This document shows, piece after piece, positions 49,601 through 62,464 of a stretch of DNA of 64,000 nt. Location of the stretch: assembly GCF_000002595.2 (NCBI RefSeq), contig NC_057019.1, positions 6,439,407 to 6,503,406 on the forward strand, given 5' to 3'. Below the pieces are notes generated by a model. The model did not search any database, was not told the DNA's origin, and saw nothing but the letters and a program-made list of their open reading frames with translations. The stretch comes from Chlamydomonas reinhardtii (lineage: Eukaryota; Chlorophyta; Chlorophyceae; Chlamydomonadales; Chlamydomonadaceae). Both the position numbers and the translations under genes were made by a program. The number at the start of each line of letters is the position of its first letter. Position 1 is the stretch's first letter.

Positions 49601-52600
49601 AAGCGTACGGCTGCCGTGCATGCTGTGGCAGGCGTGGCCGTACGGCTCTGCGGAGGTGGCTTGAAGCCCGGCCTCAAAGGCCCACATGGCACCGTCCATA
49701 CACTGTGTGCTCCCGGTGTTGCTCTGGCGCAGCAGGGGGCTGCTGGCGGCGGCGTTTGGCTTTGCGGCAGCGGACTTGCCGGCGCCCCCAATGGGCATGC
49801 CGTCGGCGCTGGAGAGGAGCCCTGGGTGCACGATGCGCATGTGTACCCGACTCACTTCCGAGTCACCTGGTGTGAGCAGCTGAGGACCCTCCTGCCGCAG
49901 CTGCTTCTGCAAAGGCTGCACCTGCGAAGACTGCTGCTGCGGCGCTGGAGCAACGCAGGCGCCCGCCGCGCCGCCGCCAGGGGTGCCCGGCCAGTCGCAG
50001 GGCCTGCTGATCAGCGTGCCGGGAGGCCGCTGGGAGGCAACAGCGTCCGGCATCAGGAAGAGCAGCTGCGGCACGCAAGAGGCCAAAGACGGGGCGCATG
50101 GAAATGCAGTTGGATGAGGTGCAGCGGTGACGCGGGTGTCGCTTTGGCTGCCACGGAGCATGGGGTCACATGCTCGGTATCGATACACTAACCTTGGGCT
50201 CTATAGAACGCATACATACACAAACACGCGCACATGCATTGATTACACACGTACACACAACACGCACCTGCTGCACCAGGTCCACGCGGCCGCTGATGAC
50301 GTCCGCCTCGTCAAACACCACCCCCGCAGCCGCGGCGGCAGCCGCCACTGCGGCGACAGCCCCCGCCATACCCCGCGGCTGCGGGTTCGGCTGGTCTGCG
50401 TCGCCATCACCATCACCACCATCGCCACCGCCAAGCTGGGCGCCGCCGGCGTTGACATCACGATCGGCAGGCGACATGCGCACCTGAGAGTAGGTGGAGG
50501 GAAACCACGCGGCCGGCGGCAGCCCTGGCGGCAGTGTGCCGTTGCAGGAGGTCAGGCTGTCAACATTGGACAGCTGCAGCAGCTGACCAGACACAGTAGG
50601 CACAAAGGCGTTGCCCGGCTCACTGGCCTGTGCCGTGGGCGCTGCAGCGGCAGGTGCCGGTGCGGCTGAGGCAGGCCCCACAGCGGCTGCGGCAGTGCCG
50701 GCAGCGCAAGCCTCGAATGAGACTGCGTTGGCGGCTTGGACGTAGTGCGGCAACGTGTGCAGCTGCGTGATTGACGGCAGGTGCGGGCTCCGGGACGTGC
50801 TGTCCTGCTCCTGTCCCTGCTGCTCCTGTTGCTGCGACATCTGCCTCAGCTGCGTTCGGCTGCAGCCAGCACTGATAGAGCCGCCGACGCCTGCTGCCCC
50901 GTACCACACCTTGCGTCCTGAGGACTGGGACGTCTGCATGGCAGGGCGCGATGGAGCCAGCAGCGAAAGCGTGGGCAGTGCATCCCGCAGCTGCCCCGGC
51001 GTGCTGTCGGCATCAGCAAGGTCCCGGCCGGGCAGCGAAACCCGATGCGGCGACAGGACATTCTGCGTGCCACTCGCACATGGTTCTGCATCCGCAGTAG
51101 GGAATATTGCAGCGGCAGCTGTATCGCAGTCGGCCGGCGGCGCGGCCGGGGATGACCGCTGCTCAGCAAAGGACCTTTGCAACACTGAGTGCTGCTGCTC
51201 CAGGACGGGTGCCAGCTGAGCCTGCTGTTGCTGTTGCCCCTGCTGCTGTTGCTGTTGCTGTTGCAACAACGGCGGCGACTGCTGCAGCTGCGTCCAAAGG
51301 TTGTTGTAGGAGGTGATGGCGTGGCTTGTGGAGAAGAGCGCGTCGCTGAACCCCGCGCCTGGCGGCTGGATGTTGAATGATGGGCCGCGCGAGTAGCCGA
51401 CACCTCCTGTGGGCGCCGCAGGGGTGCAGTGGGGAGGTGGGGGTTCGTAAAGTGTACGGTCTGTATCGTAAAACAATTCAAGGGTTCAAGCTCAGCCACA
51501 GTCGAGGTCATGTTGAGCACATGCGCGGAAGCGAGACTTAATGAGCACAAGGGAGCTCGATTCTGCAACCAGACGCTGCGCACAAACGTGCTCAACGACG
51601 CGCCGACGCACGCACCTGTGGACAGGGCCTGCCACATGAGCTCGTCCGACGTCCGCAGCACACCATCAGCCGCCGCCGCCGCCAGCGGGCGGCCGGCAGC
51701 GGCAGCGGCCGCGGACGGCAGCTGCGACGGCACCGTCGCACACGCCGCCCGCAGCTGCCGCACGGCCTCCACATGCCCAGTGGCATCGGTGCTGGACTCA
51801 TCAGCGGCATCGCCACCACCACCACAGATCGCGTGTCCGTCTCCCGCTGCCGTGCTGCAAGCCGCCACAGGCGCGGCCCCAGTCCTGCTGCCCTCGGCCC
51901 CCGCCTTAGCCTCCGCCAGCGGCTGCCCAGCCTCGTCGTTTCGTTGAGTCATCCTGAAAGCCGAGGCGCTCGCTTGTGACAGGTCCCAGGCCACATCCAG
52001 CTGTGAAGGTGCCGCTGGCGGCTGCATCGGCACAGCCTGGCCCGCTGCTGCTGCAGCTGCCTCGGTCCGCCGCCGGTGGAAAAACAGGCCAGTGGCGCGC
52101 CTGCTGCAGAAGGTGCTAGCACTGCTGCCGCTGTTGCTGCTGTTGCGGCTGCTGCCGCTCGCGCCCCCCTCCTCTTCCTGCTGCAGCTGCGGGCTCCTCC
52201 AGCCTTGGCTGTAGCGGCTGCCGGTACTCATGCGGACTGGCGGCGGCGCCGTGCGCTGCTGCCGGCAGTAGCTCGTCACTGCAGCGTCCTGTGACGGCTG
52301 ATCGTCACCTTCCGACACCGGCAGTAGCAGTGACGTCGTGCCATTGAGGCAGTAGCCGGCCGGCAGGGGCCACACGCGGTACAGACGGTACGTCGCGAAG
52401 TACTTGCTCTGGGGTGCCAGCTCGGATGCTTCACCAGCCACGAGGCCGCCTGGTGAGGCACTTGCTGCTGTAGCTGCAGAACCAGCATTCACAGCGAGCA
52501 GCCATCGGCGCCGCAGCCACCACTGCAGTGCTACTGCCGCGGCCGCTGCTGCTGCCAGCTGCCGCGCAGCGCCGGCCAGATACCACACCTGCCGCAGGCG

Positions 52601-53427
52601 CTGCCCAGTCCCGCCATCCGCTGCTGCCAGTGCTGCCGCCGCCACCAGCACCACCCCCAACTGCGGCAGGAAGACCCCCCAGCTGTCGCCGTTTACGGCC
52701 AAGTTGAGGCCTGCGGCGGCGGTGATGGCTGCGAGCCGGGAAGCGGGCGGCGGCACGCCACGCACCGCCGCGTCGGCCGCGCACGCTACCAGCTGTGCAC
52801 ACGTGTGCATACCAGTTGTCAGCAAGTTCATCGCCGTCGCGTGCTCCTCATACACGCTGCGCCTGGCGCCCTGCGGCTGGAGTTCCAGCTTGCGGCGCAG
52901 CCACGGCTGTCCGGCGGCCCGGCTGTTGCTGAATGCGCTGGCTGCGGCCAGCAGCCCGTTGATCAGCAGCACGAGGTTGGAACTGAGAGTCAGAGTGGCA
53001 CTGCCCAGCAAGATAAGTTCGTGGTGGCGGTGGGGCAGCGCGGCGGCGGGGGCAAGTGGGAGGTGGCGGTGGTGGTCGTGCTGCCACTGGGCCCCAGCAT
53101 CGGAAGAACTGGTGCCAGTTATGGCTGCTAGCCACTGGCAAATGTATGCTGCCTGGAGCAGCAGGGCTGCAGCGGCGCGTCCCAAGAGCACCTGCCGCAC
53201 AAAGCCAGGTCGCAGGTGCAGCTCCGAAAGGCGGATCAGCGCCCCGCCTGTGTCCGGCGTCGTGCAACGGCGCGGGAGGGCTGATGGCGCGCAGCCGACG
53301 CGGCAATAATATCAGGTTTCAAGCAAGGTTGCGCCCGCTATTGTGGGTTTGCATATCACTTCCAACTCGCACCTGCGTTGCTCGCGGCAGTCTGGCCCAC
53401 TTGAGCCAGGCCGTTTGCCGACATCAT
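46604..53427 (-). CDS. Giant membrane-anchored low-complexity protein, 2095 aa
   Basis: Exons 53427..53373, 51... joined as 53427..53373, 53247..51616, 51406..50268 and 50065..46604; phases agree. The start is MMSANGLAQVG, the first Met of the phase-compatible leader exon. The N-terminal 265 residues hold about five hydrophobic segments near 38-60, 95-124, 157-180, 190-228 and 239-262 (GRAAAALLLQAAYICQWLAA; LVLLINGLLAAASA; VVLVAAAALAAA). The remaining 1800 residues are Ser/Ala/Gly/Gln-rich with Gln runs (QQQQQQQQGQQQQQ) and no recognised domain. Its topology recalls algal proteins with a membrane block joined to a long cytosolic regulatory region, but no kinase, cyclase or PAS motif is seen. 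Function is unknown. The C-terminus is basic (ATRGVKRGFGAGK). A leader exon further upstream is possible. Confidence 0.65.
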
Positions 53428-54647
53428 CGCCCCTTGAAACGGCGACTGCGAATTAGACGTGGCTGCATAGTATAACCATAGTTTCAACGCTCAGATGAAA
53501 GCTCCTGCCCCCCAAGAGTCCTGCGACGCGCAGACGCAGCCCTTTGGTAAAATAGTTGTCTGGGCCCGTTCGCTTGAAGACAAGGAGGAGCTTGTGTAAT
53601 TGAGTCGTTAATGCAATTGTGTGTACAGTGAATCAAAAGGCAGCCGTGTGAAGGGGAGGCTCAAATTTTGGAGATTCTGCCAGCTCGTCAAAAGTGTCAC
53701 CACAATCGGCTCTGATAGGGTCCCCGCAAAGCCCTTGCCAGACGCGCAGGTCCCTTGGCTCAACTCGCTTTAGAATGAGACGCTTTGTTGCTTTAGTTTG
53801 CGGCGGGTAGTACAGGTGCGCGCCAAGCGTGTCAGCGCCCCAGATGATGTCCCGGTCCCCCCGGCAGGGCCCTAACCCCGAGCTTCCCCGCTGCCAATGC
53901 TCCCTTTGGTGAGCCCTCTGCGTGTTGCTTATTATTTGACATGTGTTTATGCTGACTCCGCGCCCAGTGGCTGCGATGACACGGTACCGTGCGCGGGCTG
54001 AGACGACTGCTCACCTGGCGCCAACCCCAGCTGATCACCGTGGCGTTCTCAACAGAGCAGGGGGCGGCGCATCCCGAGCGTTGTGGCTGTTGCAACCCCG
54101 CCCCCGAACTGAGCAAGGTACCAAACATAATTGACTCGCACTCATCTGCACTTGTCACTTATGTCACCCAGAATCGGGCTTGTCCTGCAGTCCTTCGATC
54201 GTGTGCCTTTCCGCCCTGCCTTGAATGGGGGTGGGGGTCCCAAGTACATTGTCACCTTGACCCTTGCGGGCCGCTCTGTCGCCCATTCATAAAGGACGCC
54301 CATCCGCGTCCCACCGCCTCCATGGTACTGTTCCGTCAAAAACATGGTCTCCCCACTGCGGCGCTTTCAGAATCGCTAGGGAACCCTGTCCCATCGCACT
54401 ACTCCCATCGCACATCCACCACCCCCCGTCAGCGTCTGCACGCCAGTCCCCACGCAAGCAAGCAGCGCCGCACGTTTGCTACAGTTGCGCAAGGCTGTGA
54501 TTCGGCCTCTGACTCACCCGCCGGTCCCATCACACGGCCGCACAGCCTGCCAGTCCTTCAACATGTGCCCCCGCTTGCAGGCACGCGTGGGTGCTTGACT
54601 GGACAGCAGCACGTAGCCGCCGCGTTTGCTGCGCTGCATCCGGTCGT
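53428..54647. other. Intergenic; promoter side of the giant gene
   Basis: Moderate-GC DNA without a recognised gene. A minus-strand open stretch near 54010-54130 is followed by a GTGAGC donor and could be an extra 5' exon, but it has no supporting start or partner phase. Confidence 0.35.
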
Positions 54648-56845
54648 TTACGCGCATGTGTCACATTTGGACGGCTTGTCGTGCTTGCCGGCCTTAGAGG
54701 CGGCATCCGGCGACAGCCGTGCGTCCTCCTTGGCGTCCAGGCCGTCCCAGGTGGGGGAAATCTTGCAGGCGGCGTTGCCCTTGCTCGTGCCCATGCCGTC
54801 GCAGCCGGGGAAGCTGTTAGTCATGGACGCCCACGGCTCAATGTTGCCCATGGTGACGGTGGAGGCGCGGTGGGAGGGGATGCCGCCAGAGGACATGCCC
54901 TGTGTGCGCGAGTCGTGGTTAGTTCATCAGGGCGCCAGTGGTTCCAGTGGGTGAGGTTGCAGTAGGTGGGCATGAGGCATCCCAACCTGCTGGCTTCGGT
55001 GCGCGCTGAGCCCCTCAGCAACACTGCTAGCATGTGCCCCAGTCGTTACGCGCACGCGCCTTGCATCCAACACCAGCGGCATTCGAATGCTTGTCCCAGG
55101 ATTGGCTTAGCTCACGTACGTGCAGCCACACATGTTTGCACAGCAGTTGCACACGCGGCAAACACAGCACACGCACCTGCACCTCCATGCGGACCGAGAT
55201 GCCCTGGATGGGGAACTTCTGCGAGGTGCAAAGAAGACACACAGCGCGCACAGATGTGCAAGTCGTTGGCCTGCTGCTTCAAGAGTCAGGCGAGGCCCTC
55301 GGATACTGGCCAGGCACGGGTGGGTACGTAAGCATGTGCTGGTGGGGGGGGTTGTAAATGCCAGCCCAATCTAAAGCAAACCAAGCCAAACTAGCGGAGC
55401 ACAGGCAGGGGGAAGGTGCTGGCGGGATGGTGCCGTATCGCGGTATCGGCCTTACGGTCTGGGCCATATGGGCGCCCGGCGGGGCCCGGGCGGGGGGGGG
55501 GCAGGTCACTGGGTGTGCCGGTGCCTCCAAGTGGCACAACTAACGCCCTTCGGCCTAACGCGTGGCAGGTTACGGTGGCTTGGTGCGCCGCAGTGCCCTT
55601 GATGAGGCGCCCTGCTATCCATGGCACGGACCCACATGGCGCTAAGCGTACGGTGCTCAGGCAACCCGAACCCACTCACCGACCACAGGTCCTTGGTCAT
55701 CTCGCGGTTGACAATCTCCCAGAAGGTGTCGCGGGAGATGTTCATGCCGCCGGCTGGGACGTACGGCAGGATCACCTTCTTCATGTCTTGGTAGTCGTAC
55801 GTGCCTGCAGCGTGCAGCGCGAGCGTGTGTAGTTTTTGTTGATGAGTGCGCGTAGATGGGAGAGAGGTTGTGTGGGTGTGTGCGGTACTGCGCAATGCGT
55901 ATCCACGGCACCTCCCGGCGCCTAGCTCGAGATTCATGCCTGCACGCCTCCACTCATGCCCCCGCCCCCGCACCCCACGCATGCACCCGTCACCTAAGTA
56001 ACCCATGTGCACTCCGTGGGTCGCGGGTTTAGGGCTGTGACTCAAAGGCTTCTATCTTACGCGCATTGCCCACACGCACACGCACCCGTCTCAGTGGAGT
56101 AGTCCTTCATGATCTTGGTGGTGTAGTAGCGGAACTGTGTGAGTGTGGAGCGCGGGCCGAGTTCCGGCAGGCAGTATGTAACATGTCGGCAAGGATCGTG
56201 CCAAATCTATGGCATGTGCGTGCATGGGCCCCGCTGCCGAGGCCGCCAACAGGGCTTGCCATCCCCCGCCACACCGTACCTTGACGAAGATGTTCACACG
56301 GGCACCACGCTGGCGGTTGGTGTAGATGTTCCTGAGCTCAAACTGTTTGGGCCATAGCGCGAGGATGAAGGCCGCAAGCTTACAAAGGAGGCAGAAGGAA
56401 CAAGTGTGTATCCACACAAGTACATTCACACCAACCTGGCGCCCTCTGTTAGGATGCCACGGTGCCGCACTGCCGCTTGCCTTCCCTGACTGCCCGTCCC
56501 TGGCTCCATCCAAGGGTCGCCTGGCACATGGAAAATTGACAAAGGCCGGTACCGTGCATGTGTGCCAGGACCTGACACACCTGGAAGTCCTCCACGAGGT
56601 CCGGCATCGGCAAAATCTGTTGCGAAGTGCGTATCCCAAAAGTGTGTTAAAGTTTGGCGTGTCCTGCCTAACGCTACACCTTTATCAACCCAAGCAGCAT
56701 ACATGCAGCTCGCATTGGTGCCCAGTATCACCTGAGAGTCCCGCTGGCACGGGCCCGTCGTGGCGCAGAGGTGATAAGCTTGTGCGCCGGCGAAGAGGGA
56801 GACGGCCGAGACCGCCACAAGCAGCGCGAGGTTACGGCAGTTCAT
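54648..56845 (-). CDS. Secreted or lumenal protein of unknown family, 238 aa
   Basis: Exons 56845..56732, 56616..56581, 56378..56280, 56134..56086, 55804..55680, 55218..55177 and 54899..54648; one exon is only 36 nt. A clear signal peptide opens it (MNCRNLALLVAVSAVSLFAG, cleavage near AQA|YH), followed by a Cys pair (LCATTGPC). The middle is well folded in appearance: QFELRNIYTNRQRGARVNIF, KFRYYTTKIMKDY, YDYQDMKKVILPYVPAGGMN, DTFWEIVNREMTKDLW. The end has Cys pairs (FPGCDGMG, NAACKISP) and CDTCA at the C-terminus. No retention signal or transmembrane segment is seen after the signal peptide. I do not recognise the family. Seven exons in phase and a strong signal peptide make it a real gene. 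Confidence 0.75.
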
Positions 56846-58072
56846 CCTATTTAAAACCCAGAACAATGAACTCGCCCTGCGCGCAACGGGTTGCGAGGGC
56901 GTTGTCATGACCACGGCATGCGCAGGCACCAACTTTGGGCCTCCGGCATGGGGTTGTCTCCATAACAGCTTAAAGCATGCATGCCCATTGCCCCCTGCGA
57001 CTTAGGGAAGCTGACAGTCCATGCCGATAGTCCTTCTCGCTGTTGACAAGCTCACCGTGCGCCGGTGATACAGCTACTTCAAGTATTAGTTGTGCACGAT
57101 ACAGTAGTGATGAGATGCATTACATGGGACTTGGAAAGTCTTTGGCCCTTTTCCGGTACAAAATATCCGGGTGATCACCTGTACACGACCCGATCCCGAC
57201 GCGGCGAGCCGTGCATGAGCACGTGCACGGGTGCACGATTCCCCCGCGGCCTCCACACCATGCCCCGACCTCCCGTCAACGCCTCCAGCTAGCTTGTCAA
57301 AAAGCGGTCGATTGAGCTTTGAAGCACGAAAAGCGGCCCGGGAGCAGAAATGGAAAAATCCGCGGCGGACATCGACCATGAAACGGCATTGCAGTTGTGA
57401 AGTGTGCGTTTTGCTCCACAGCGGCGCGCCCAGTGGCGCGTTTCGGGAGACTTCGTGGCGTTTTAGCTTAACGCGAAGGTGCATCGATGAAGCCAGTCTC
57501 CGCGGGTTTAGCTGGCCACCCCCAGGCCTGGGAATGGACTCTGCTCCCGCCAGCCCACACAACTAGGCACAACCCTCCCACAATGCTCTGTTTTGCCATG
57601 GACGCAATCCTGCTGCCCGGAGTGACCTCAGCTACGCAAACCTGCTGCGGTGCTGCCCCCTGCGCCCCCACGGTTGCACTCCTGCTGCCCCGGATGATTC
57701 GCCCCACGGCTGCAATCCTGCTGTGCCCGATGCCCCCAACCGACCAATCCTGCTGGGCCCCACAACCGTCATAATACGGTACATCCGATAGTCGCCAGTG
57801 GCCGGACTGTTCCCCAGGTCCCGGGCACAAGCGCCTTGTACTGCATTCCTCGGGCTGTGCTGGCCACAGCCACGCCCAGCCATGTCCGCCCTCCCACCGC
57901 TACCGCAGGCCAACAGTTTAACGAACGAACCCGGGTGGACGGCCAGTCAATAAACCCCACCACGGGTACCACCCACGGGTACCACCCCTGACCCGATCAG
58001 TCCTGGCGCGGCCTACTCGCAGCTCAGCTCATTCAGCCGCTCCGCCGGCGCCCACATGCGCTGCCGCGCCGC
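56846..58072. other. Intergenic with a third AATCCYGCTG repeat patch
   Basis: No gene recognised. Positions about 57600-57780 hold repeated AATCCTGCTG-like phrases every 30-60 bp (GCAATCCTGCTGCCC, GCACTCCTGCTGCCC, GCAATCCTGCTGTGCC, CCAATCCTGCTGGGCC). They resemble block Y of the dispersed repeat at 24.7 and 32.4 kb. A minus-strand TGTAA at 57120-57124 could end the permease transcript. Confidence 0.5.
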
Positions 58073-59836
58073 TCAGCCCGTACCGCCTGCGCGGCTCGCC
58101 CCCGCTGCCGCCCCTCCGCCCCGCCACCTGCCGTACGCGTCCCACGCCAACCCTAGCCCCGCAGACGCCCGGGACCCCAGCCAGCCGCCCACCGCCATCG
58201 CCGTGCCCACCATGCCACCGCCCCCGCCGCCTCCCGCGCCTCCTCCCGGGCCCGTCGCCTGGCCCCCCAACAGGGGCGCCGCCAGCTCATCCCCCGCCCC
58301 GCCGCCTCCCCCTGCTGACCCGCCTCCTCCTCCGCCCGGAGCGCCGAACGCGCTCCCGCCTCTCGCGCTGCCGCCCGCCTCCTCGTCCCCCGCCGCCTCT
58401 GACCTCGGCGACCAAGGCGACGCGAGACCCCCGCCTCCCGCCCCGCCTCCGCCTCTCCCTGCCCCATGCACGCTGCCCTCGTCCGCGCTCCCTGACAGCA
58501 CGCTCTCCGCACTCAGCAGCCGGTCATGCGGCGTCAGCGAGTGAGCCCCCGCCGCCGCCGCGCTCAGGTGCCCGCTGCCGCCGCCGCCGCTGCCGCTGAG
58601 TCCAGCTCCGGCGCTGCCGCGCATGCGACCCACAGCGTCACTGGCCCAACTGACACGTGCCAGCCAGCCGCTGCCTCCAGGACCCGCACCGTAACTGCTG
58701 TTGCTGGCATTGCCTGGCGTCTGAGTGGCTCCGCGCGCCCAGGCCCGGCGACCCGACAGCGGTGCAAAGGGCGACGCAGGCGAGGAAGGCAAAGCGGCGC
58801 CGCCGTGCGCCCCAGATGACACGGGCAGCGTGTCACCCGCCCAGCGCTCCTCGTCCTCCTCGTCCCCTTCCCCCACCGACTCTAGGCCGCCACTGCCACC
58901 GACACCGCCCTTGCCGCGCCCCTGCCGCCGGCCCTGCGCCGGCGCCCGCCGCCATCGCGCCGGCGCCGCCGAAGCAGACGCTGGCGGGCACAAGCAACAG
59001 CAGCACGCAGCTGCCAGGCAGCTGCCCAGGGCCGCGCCCTTGCGCTGCGCCGTGGCCCAGCCCGCTCGCGCCGCGGCCGCCGCCTCCGCCGCCATGCCGC
59101 CGAGCGCCGCCAGCGCGCCGCCGCCGCCGCCGCCCCCTGCCGCCGCCGCCGGCTTCTGTTTCCTGATCAGGCGCTCGGCTCGGAACGTGTGCGTGGCGTC
59201 CACCACGTGCAGTACGGCGAGGTACACGGAGGTGACGGAAGCTAGGCACGTGGCGCCGCCGATGACTAACCAGGTTCGGGGTAAAGGTGAAGGGCGGGCG
59301 GGAACGTGAGGCATGCGGGACCGATACCAGCTGGGATGGGGGCGGCACCGTCCCGACCCCACCCGGAGCAGACCACGTGCCCCAGCCCAACGTGCCAACA
59401 TGAAACGCCACCGCTCTCAACCTGCCACCAGCATCCATACAAGGTCCCCCGCCCCATTCCGCGTGCCGGTCCCCACACCAGACCTCCACACCAGCCCCCC
59501 GACGACTTCTTGACATTAGAATCTGTTTCGTTTGGCTCGGGCATATCCCCCCAAAGTTCGCCCCCCCTCTCGCGCCTCCCCCGCTTCCCCCGCTCCGCCA
59601 TGCTCCCCTCCTCCGGCGCTCCCTCCTCACCGAACATGATGACCATCTGGTAGCGAGCCGCCTGCGCCGGGTCGCCGCCCGCCAGGATCTGCCCGGTCAT
59701 CATGCCGGGGATGGACACCACGCCCATGACACTCATCTGGTTGAGCAGCGGCGTCATGGACACCTGCGCGGGCGGGCATGTGGTATGCATGTGTGTGTGT
59801 GTGGAGGGGGGGGAAGGCAGGAGGCAGGAAGCAAGG

Positions 59837-59901
<65 letters not shown>

Positions 59902-59931
59902 AAAAACAACAAAACGAAGCCCGCACAGACG

Positions 59932-59990
<59 letters not shown>

Positions 59991-60685
59991 GTGTGCCCTC
60001 CGCGGACGTGCGTGCACCTTGCGTGCAAGAACGTGAGAGCGTGTTTTCAGGGAAACGACACGTGCGCGCGCCCGCCAATCAGGTTGTGAGCGTCTATGCT
60101 TTGATGCGGCAAGCGAGAACGAAGCGTGCATGTGCGTACGTGTGTTAGACAATTAGCACACGGGAGCGTGTACGTGCAAAGCACGCGGCGCCGCCCAAAC
60201 CTGACTCCGCACATTCCCGTTGCCTCTGGTCCCTGGGTCTCCACCCCTCCGCCCCTCCACGCCTCCGCCCCTCCACGCCTCCACTCCTCCACCCCTCCCC
60301 GCCCCGCACCTTGAGCGCCTTCTTCACGGCCGCGTCAGTCGCCTCGTAGCGGTTGGCGCCCAGCGCCAGCAGGTGCTCTATCACCGCCCGGTCTGTGCGG
60401 GCCGGAGGCCGGAGGGGGGGGGGGGGGTAAAATTTATAATTATTGTAAGAAGTGAAGGCGGCGGGGGGGGGGGGGGGTTAAATTCATGATTATTGTAAGA
60501 AGTGAAGGCGGGGCGAATGTAGCCGTTCATGGACAACGAATTGATCACATTGAACGGGGGCGGGGTCGGGACTCATTTCGAGCCGCTAACGAAGCGCGGC
60601 CGCGCGGCTGTTGCTTCCTAACAACGCACGCACAAAACGCACGAGCGCACCACACACACACACACACACACACACAACACACACA

Positions 60686-60717
<32 letters not shown>

Positions 60718-61738
60718 GGACACACACGCACACGTGCACGCTCATGCGGCAACCCACACGCCCCTCCCCCTCGGGCCCGGCTCACTGGCTGACAGGTCCT
60801 CCAGCAATGTGGCCAGGCCCACACTGATGGAGCTGGTGGCGTTGCCCAGCAGCCTGCGGCAGCGGGGGGTTACAATCATGACTAGTTAAGGAAGCGGTAG
60901 ACGGGGGATGGCGGCAAGGATGTTGGGGGGGGGCGCGTGTGACAAGGCAAACAGAACGAAGAAAGAGCATCATGGCCGGAGCTGCGGATGCATGAGAACG
61001 CAGGTCCACAGCGCAGCTGTCCAGCACGCCTGTGGCTTTGGTTCCCTCAACTCCCTAAGCAGCAACCTCCCCAGGTGCGAGCGCGCCCGCCTCCGATCCA
61101 TACCCCCATAGCAGCTGCCCCCAGCCAGCCACCCCTTCAGCACACTGCCACACACCCGCTCCACCCCACCCACCACCCACCCACCCACCCACCAACCCAC
61201 CCACCCGCCAACCCGCCAACCCGCTCCCCGCCCACCCCCCGCACGCCCCCGCACCCACATGCCCAGCAGCGGTATGACGTACTGCGCCTCCCACACCGGC
61301 CGCACCGCCAGCACCACCAGCACCAGGTAGCCCAGCAGGCAGCCCGAGCTGGAGGCCATGGCCAGCACCGTGTGGCCCAGCATGCCCTGGGAGCCGCGTG
61401 TGGGGGGGGGGCGTGGGGGGCGTGGGCGTGTGTTAATTACGAAACGAAAGCCCGCGTGTGTGAGCGCGTGTTTGCACCGGTATGCGACATAGCGCACAAG
61501 GAATATCAGCGCAAAGACTGTGTATGCGATGCAGCTGCAACGCGACGGCATACGGATGCTACCATGTGTTTAAAATGTGAAACGAAAGCCCACCCAGACA
61601 ACGCCATGTGCGTGTATGTGTGTGTTACCATGTGTGTGTGTGTATTTGTGTGTGTGTGTGTGTGTGTGTTAAAGAGCACAAGGAAAACATAGCGCGTGTA
61701 TGTGTGTGTGTTTGTGTTCTTTGTGTGTGTTTGTGTTC

Positions 61739-61798
<60 letters not shown>

Positions 61799-62422
61799 AG
61801 GGCGGGTAGCAGCCCATAAAGACCGGTTGAGGAGGGGAGGTCTGGCATTTGCCTGATTAAGGGTGCATCTCTGCAAACTCCTCCCATACCCGCAGTACCG
61901 CCGAATCGGCCAGTCCGCTGGGCTCGGCCGCACGCCCACATTCACACATGCCTACCATCCCGCTCCCCGCAACCCCTCCCTCCCCTGCCTGCGCCCCATC
62001 CCACCCAGCCCTAGCGGCCAAGCCCTAGGGGTACTAGCCCTAGCGGCCAAGCCCCAAGCCCCAAGCCCCAAGCCCCAAGCCCCGAGCCCCCCCCCCACCT
62101 TGAAGCTGTATCCGGGCCGCTGCACCGCCTCCAGCGAGGCGATCATGAGCATGAAGCACCCGTACAGCAGCACCAGCCACCACCTGCGCAGGGGTCAGCA
62201 GGGGGTCAGCAGGGGGGCAGCAGCAGGGGGCGTCAGAAGGCAGGGGGGTTCGAGGGGGCGGGGGGCAGGGTGGGTTCCAGCCGTATGTGCTGCCCCGTTG
62301 GCCAGCACTGGCTTTGCACGCGCGGTCACGTGATCCCGGTGGAGGGGCGCAGGGAGCTCGCACCTGTCGTAGTTGAATATGGGCACCAGCATGTAGCCCA
62401 GGATGGACAGCTGCACAACCAT

Positions 62423-62464
<42 letters not shown>

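Noticed and set aside
60413-60477. Duplicated poly-G/AAATTTATAATTATTGTAAGAAG segment as a mobile element
   Set aside because: It is a short local tandem duplication within a permease intron, with no ends or copies suggesting transposition.
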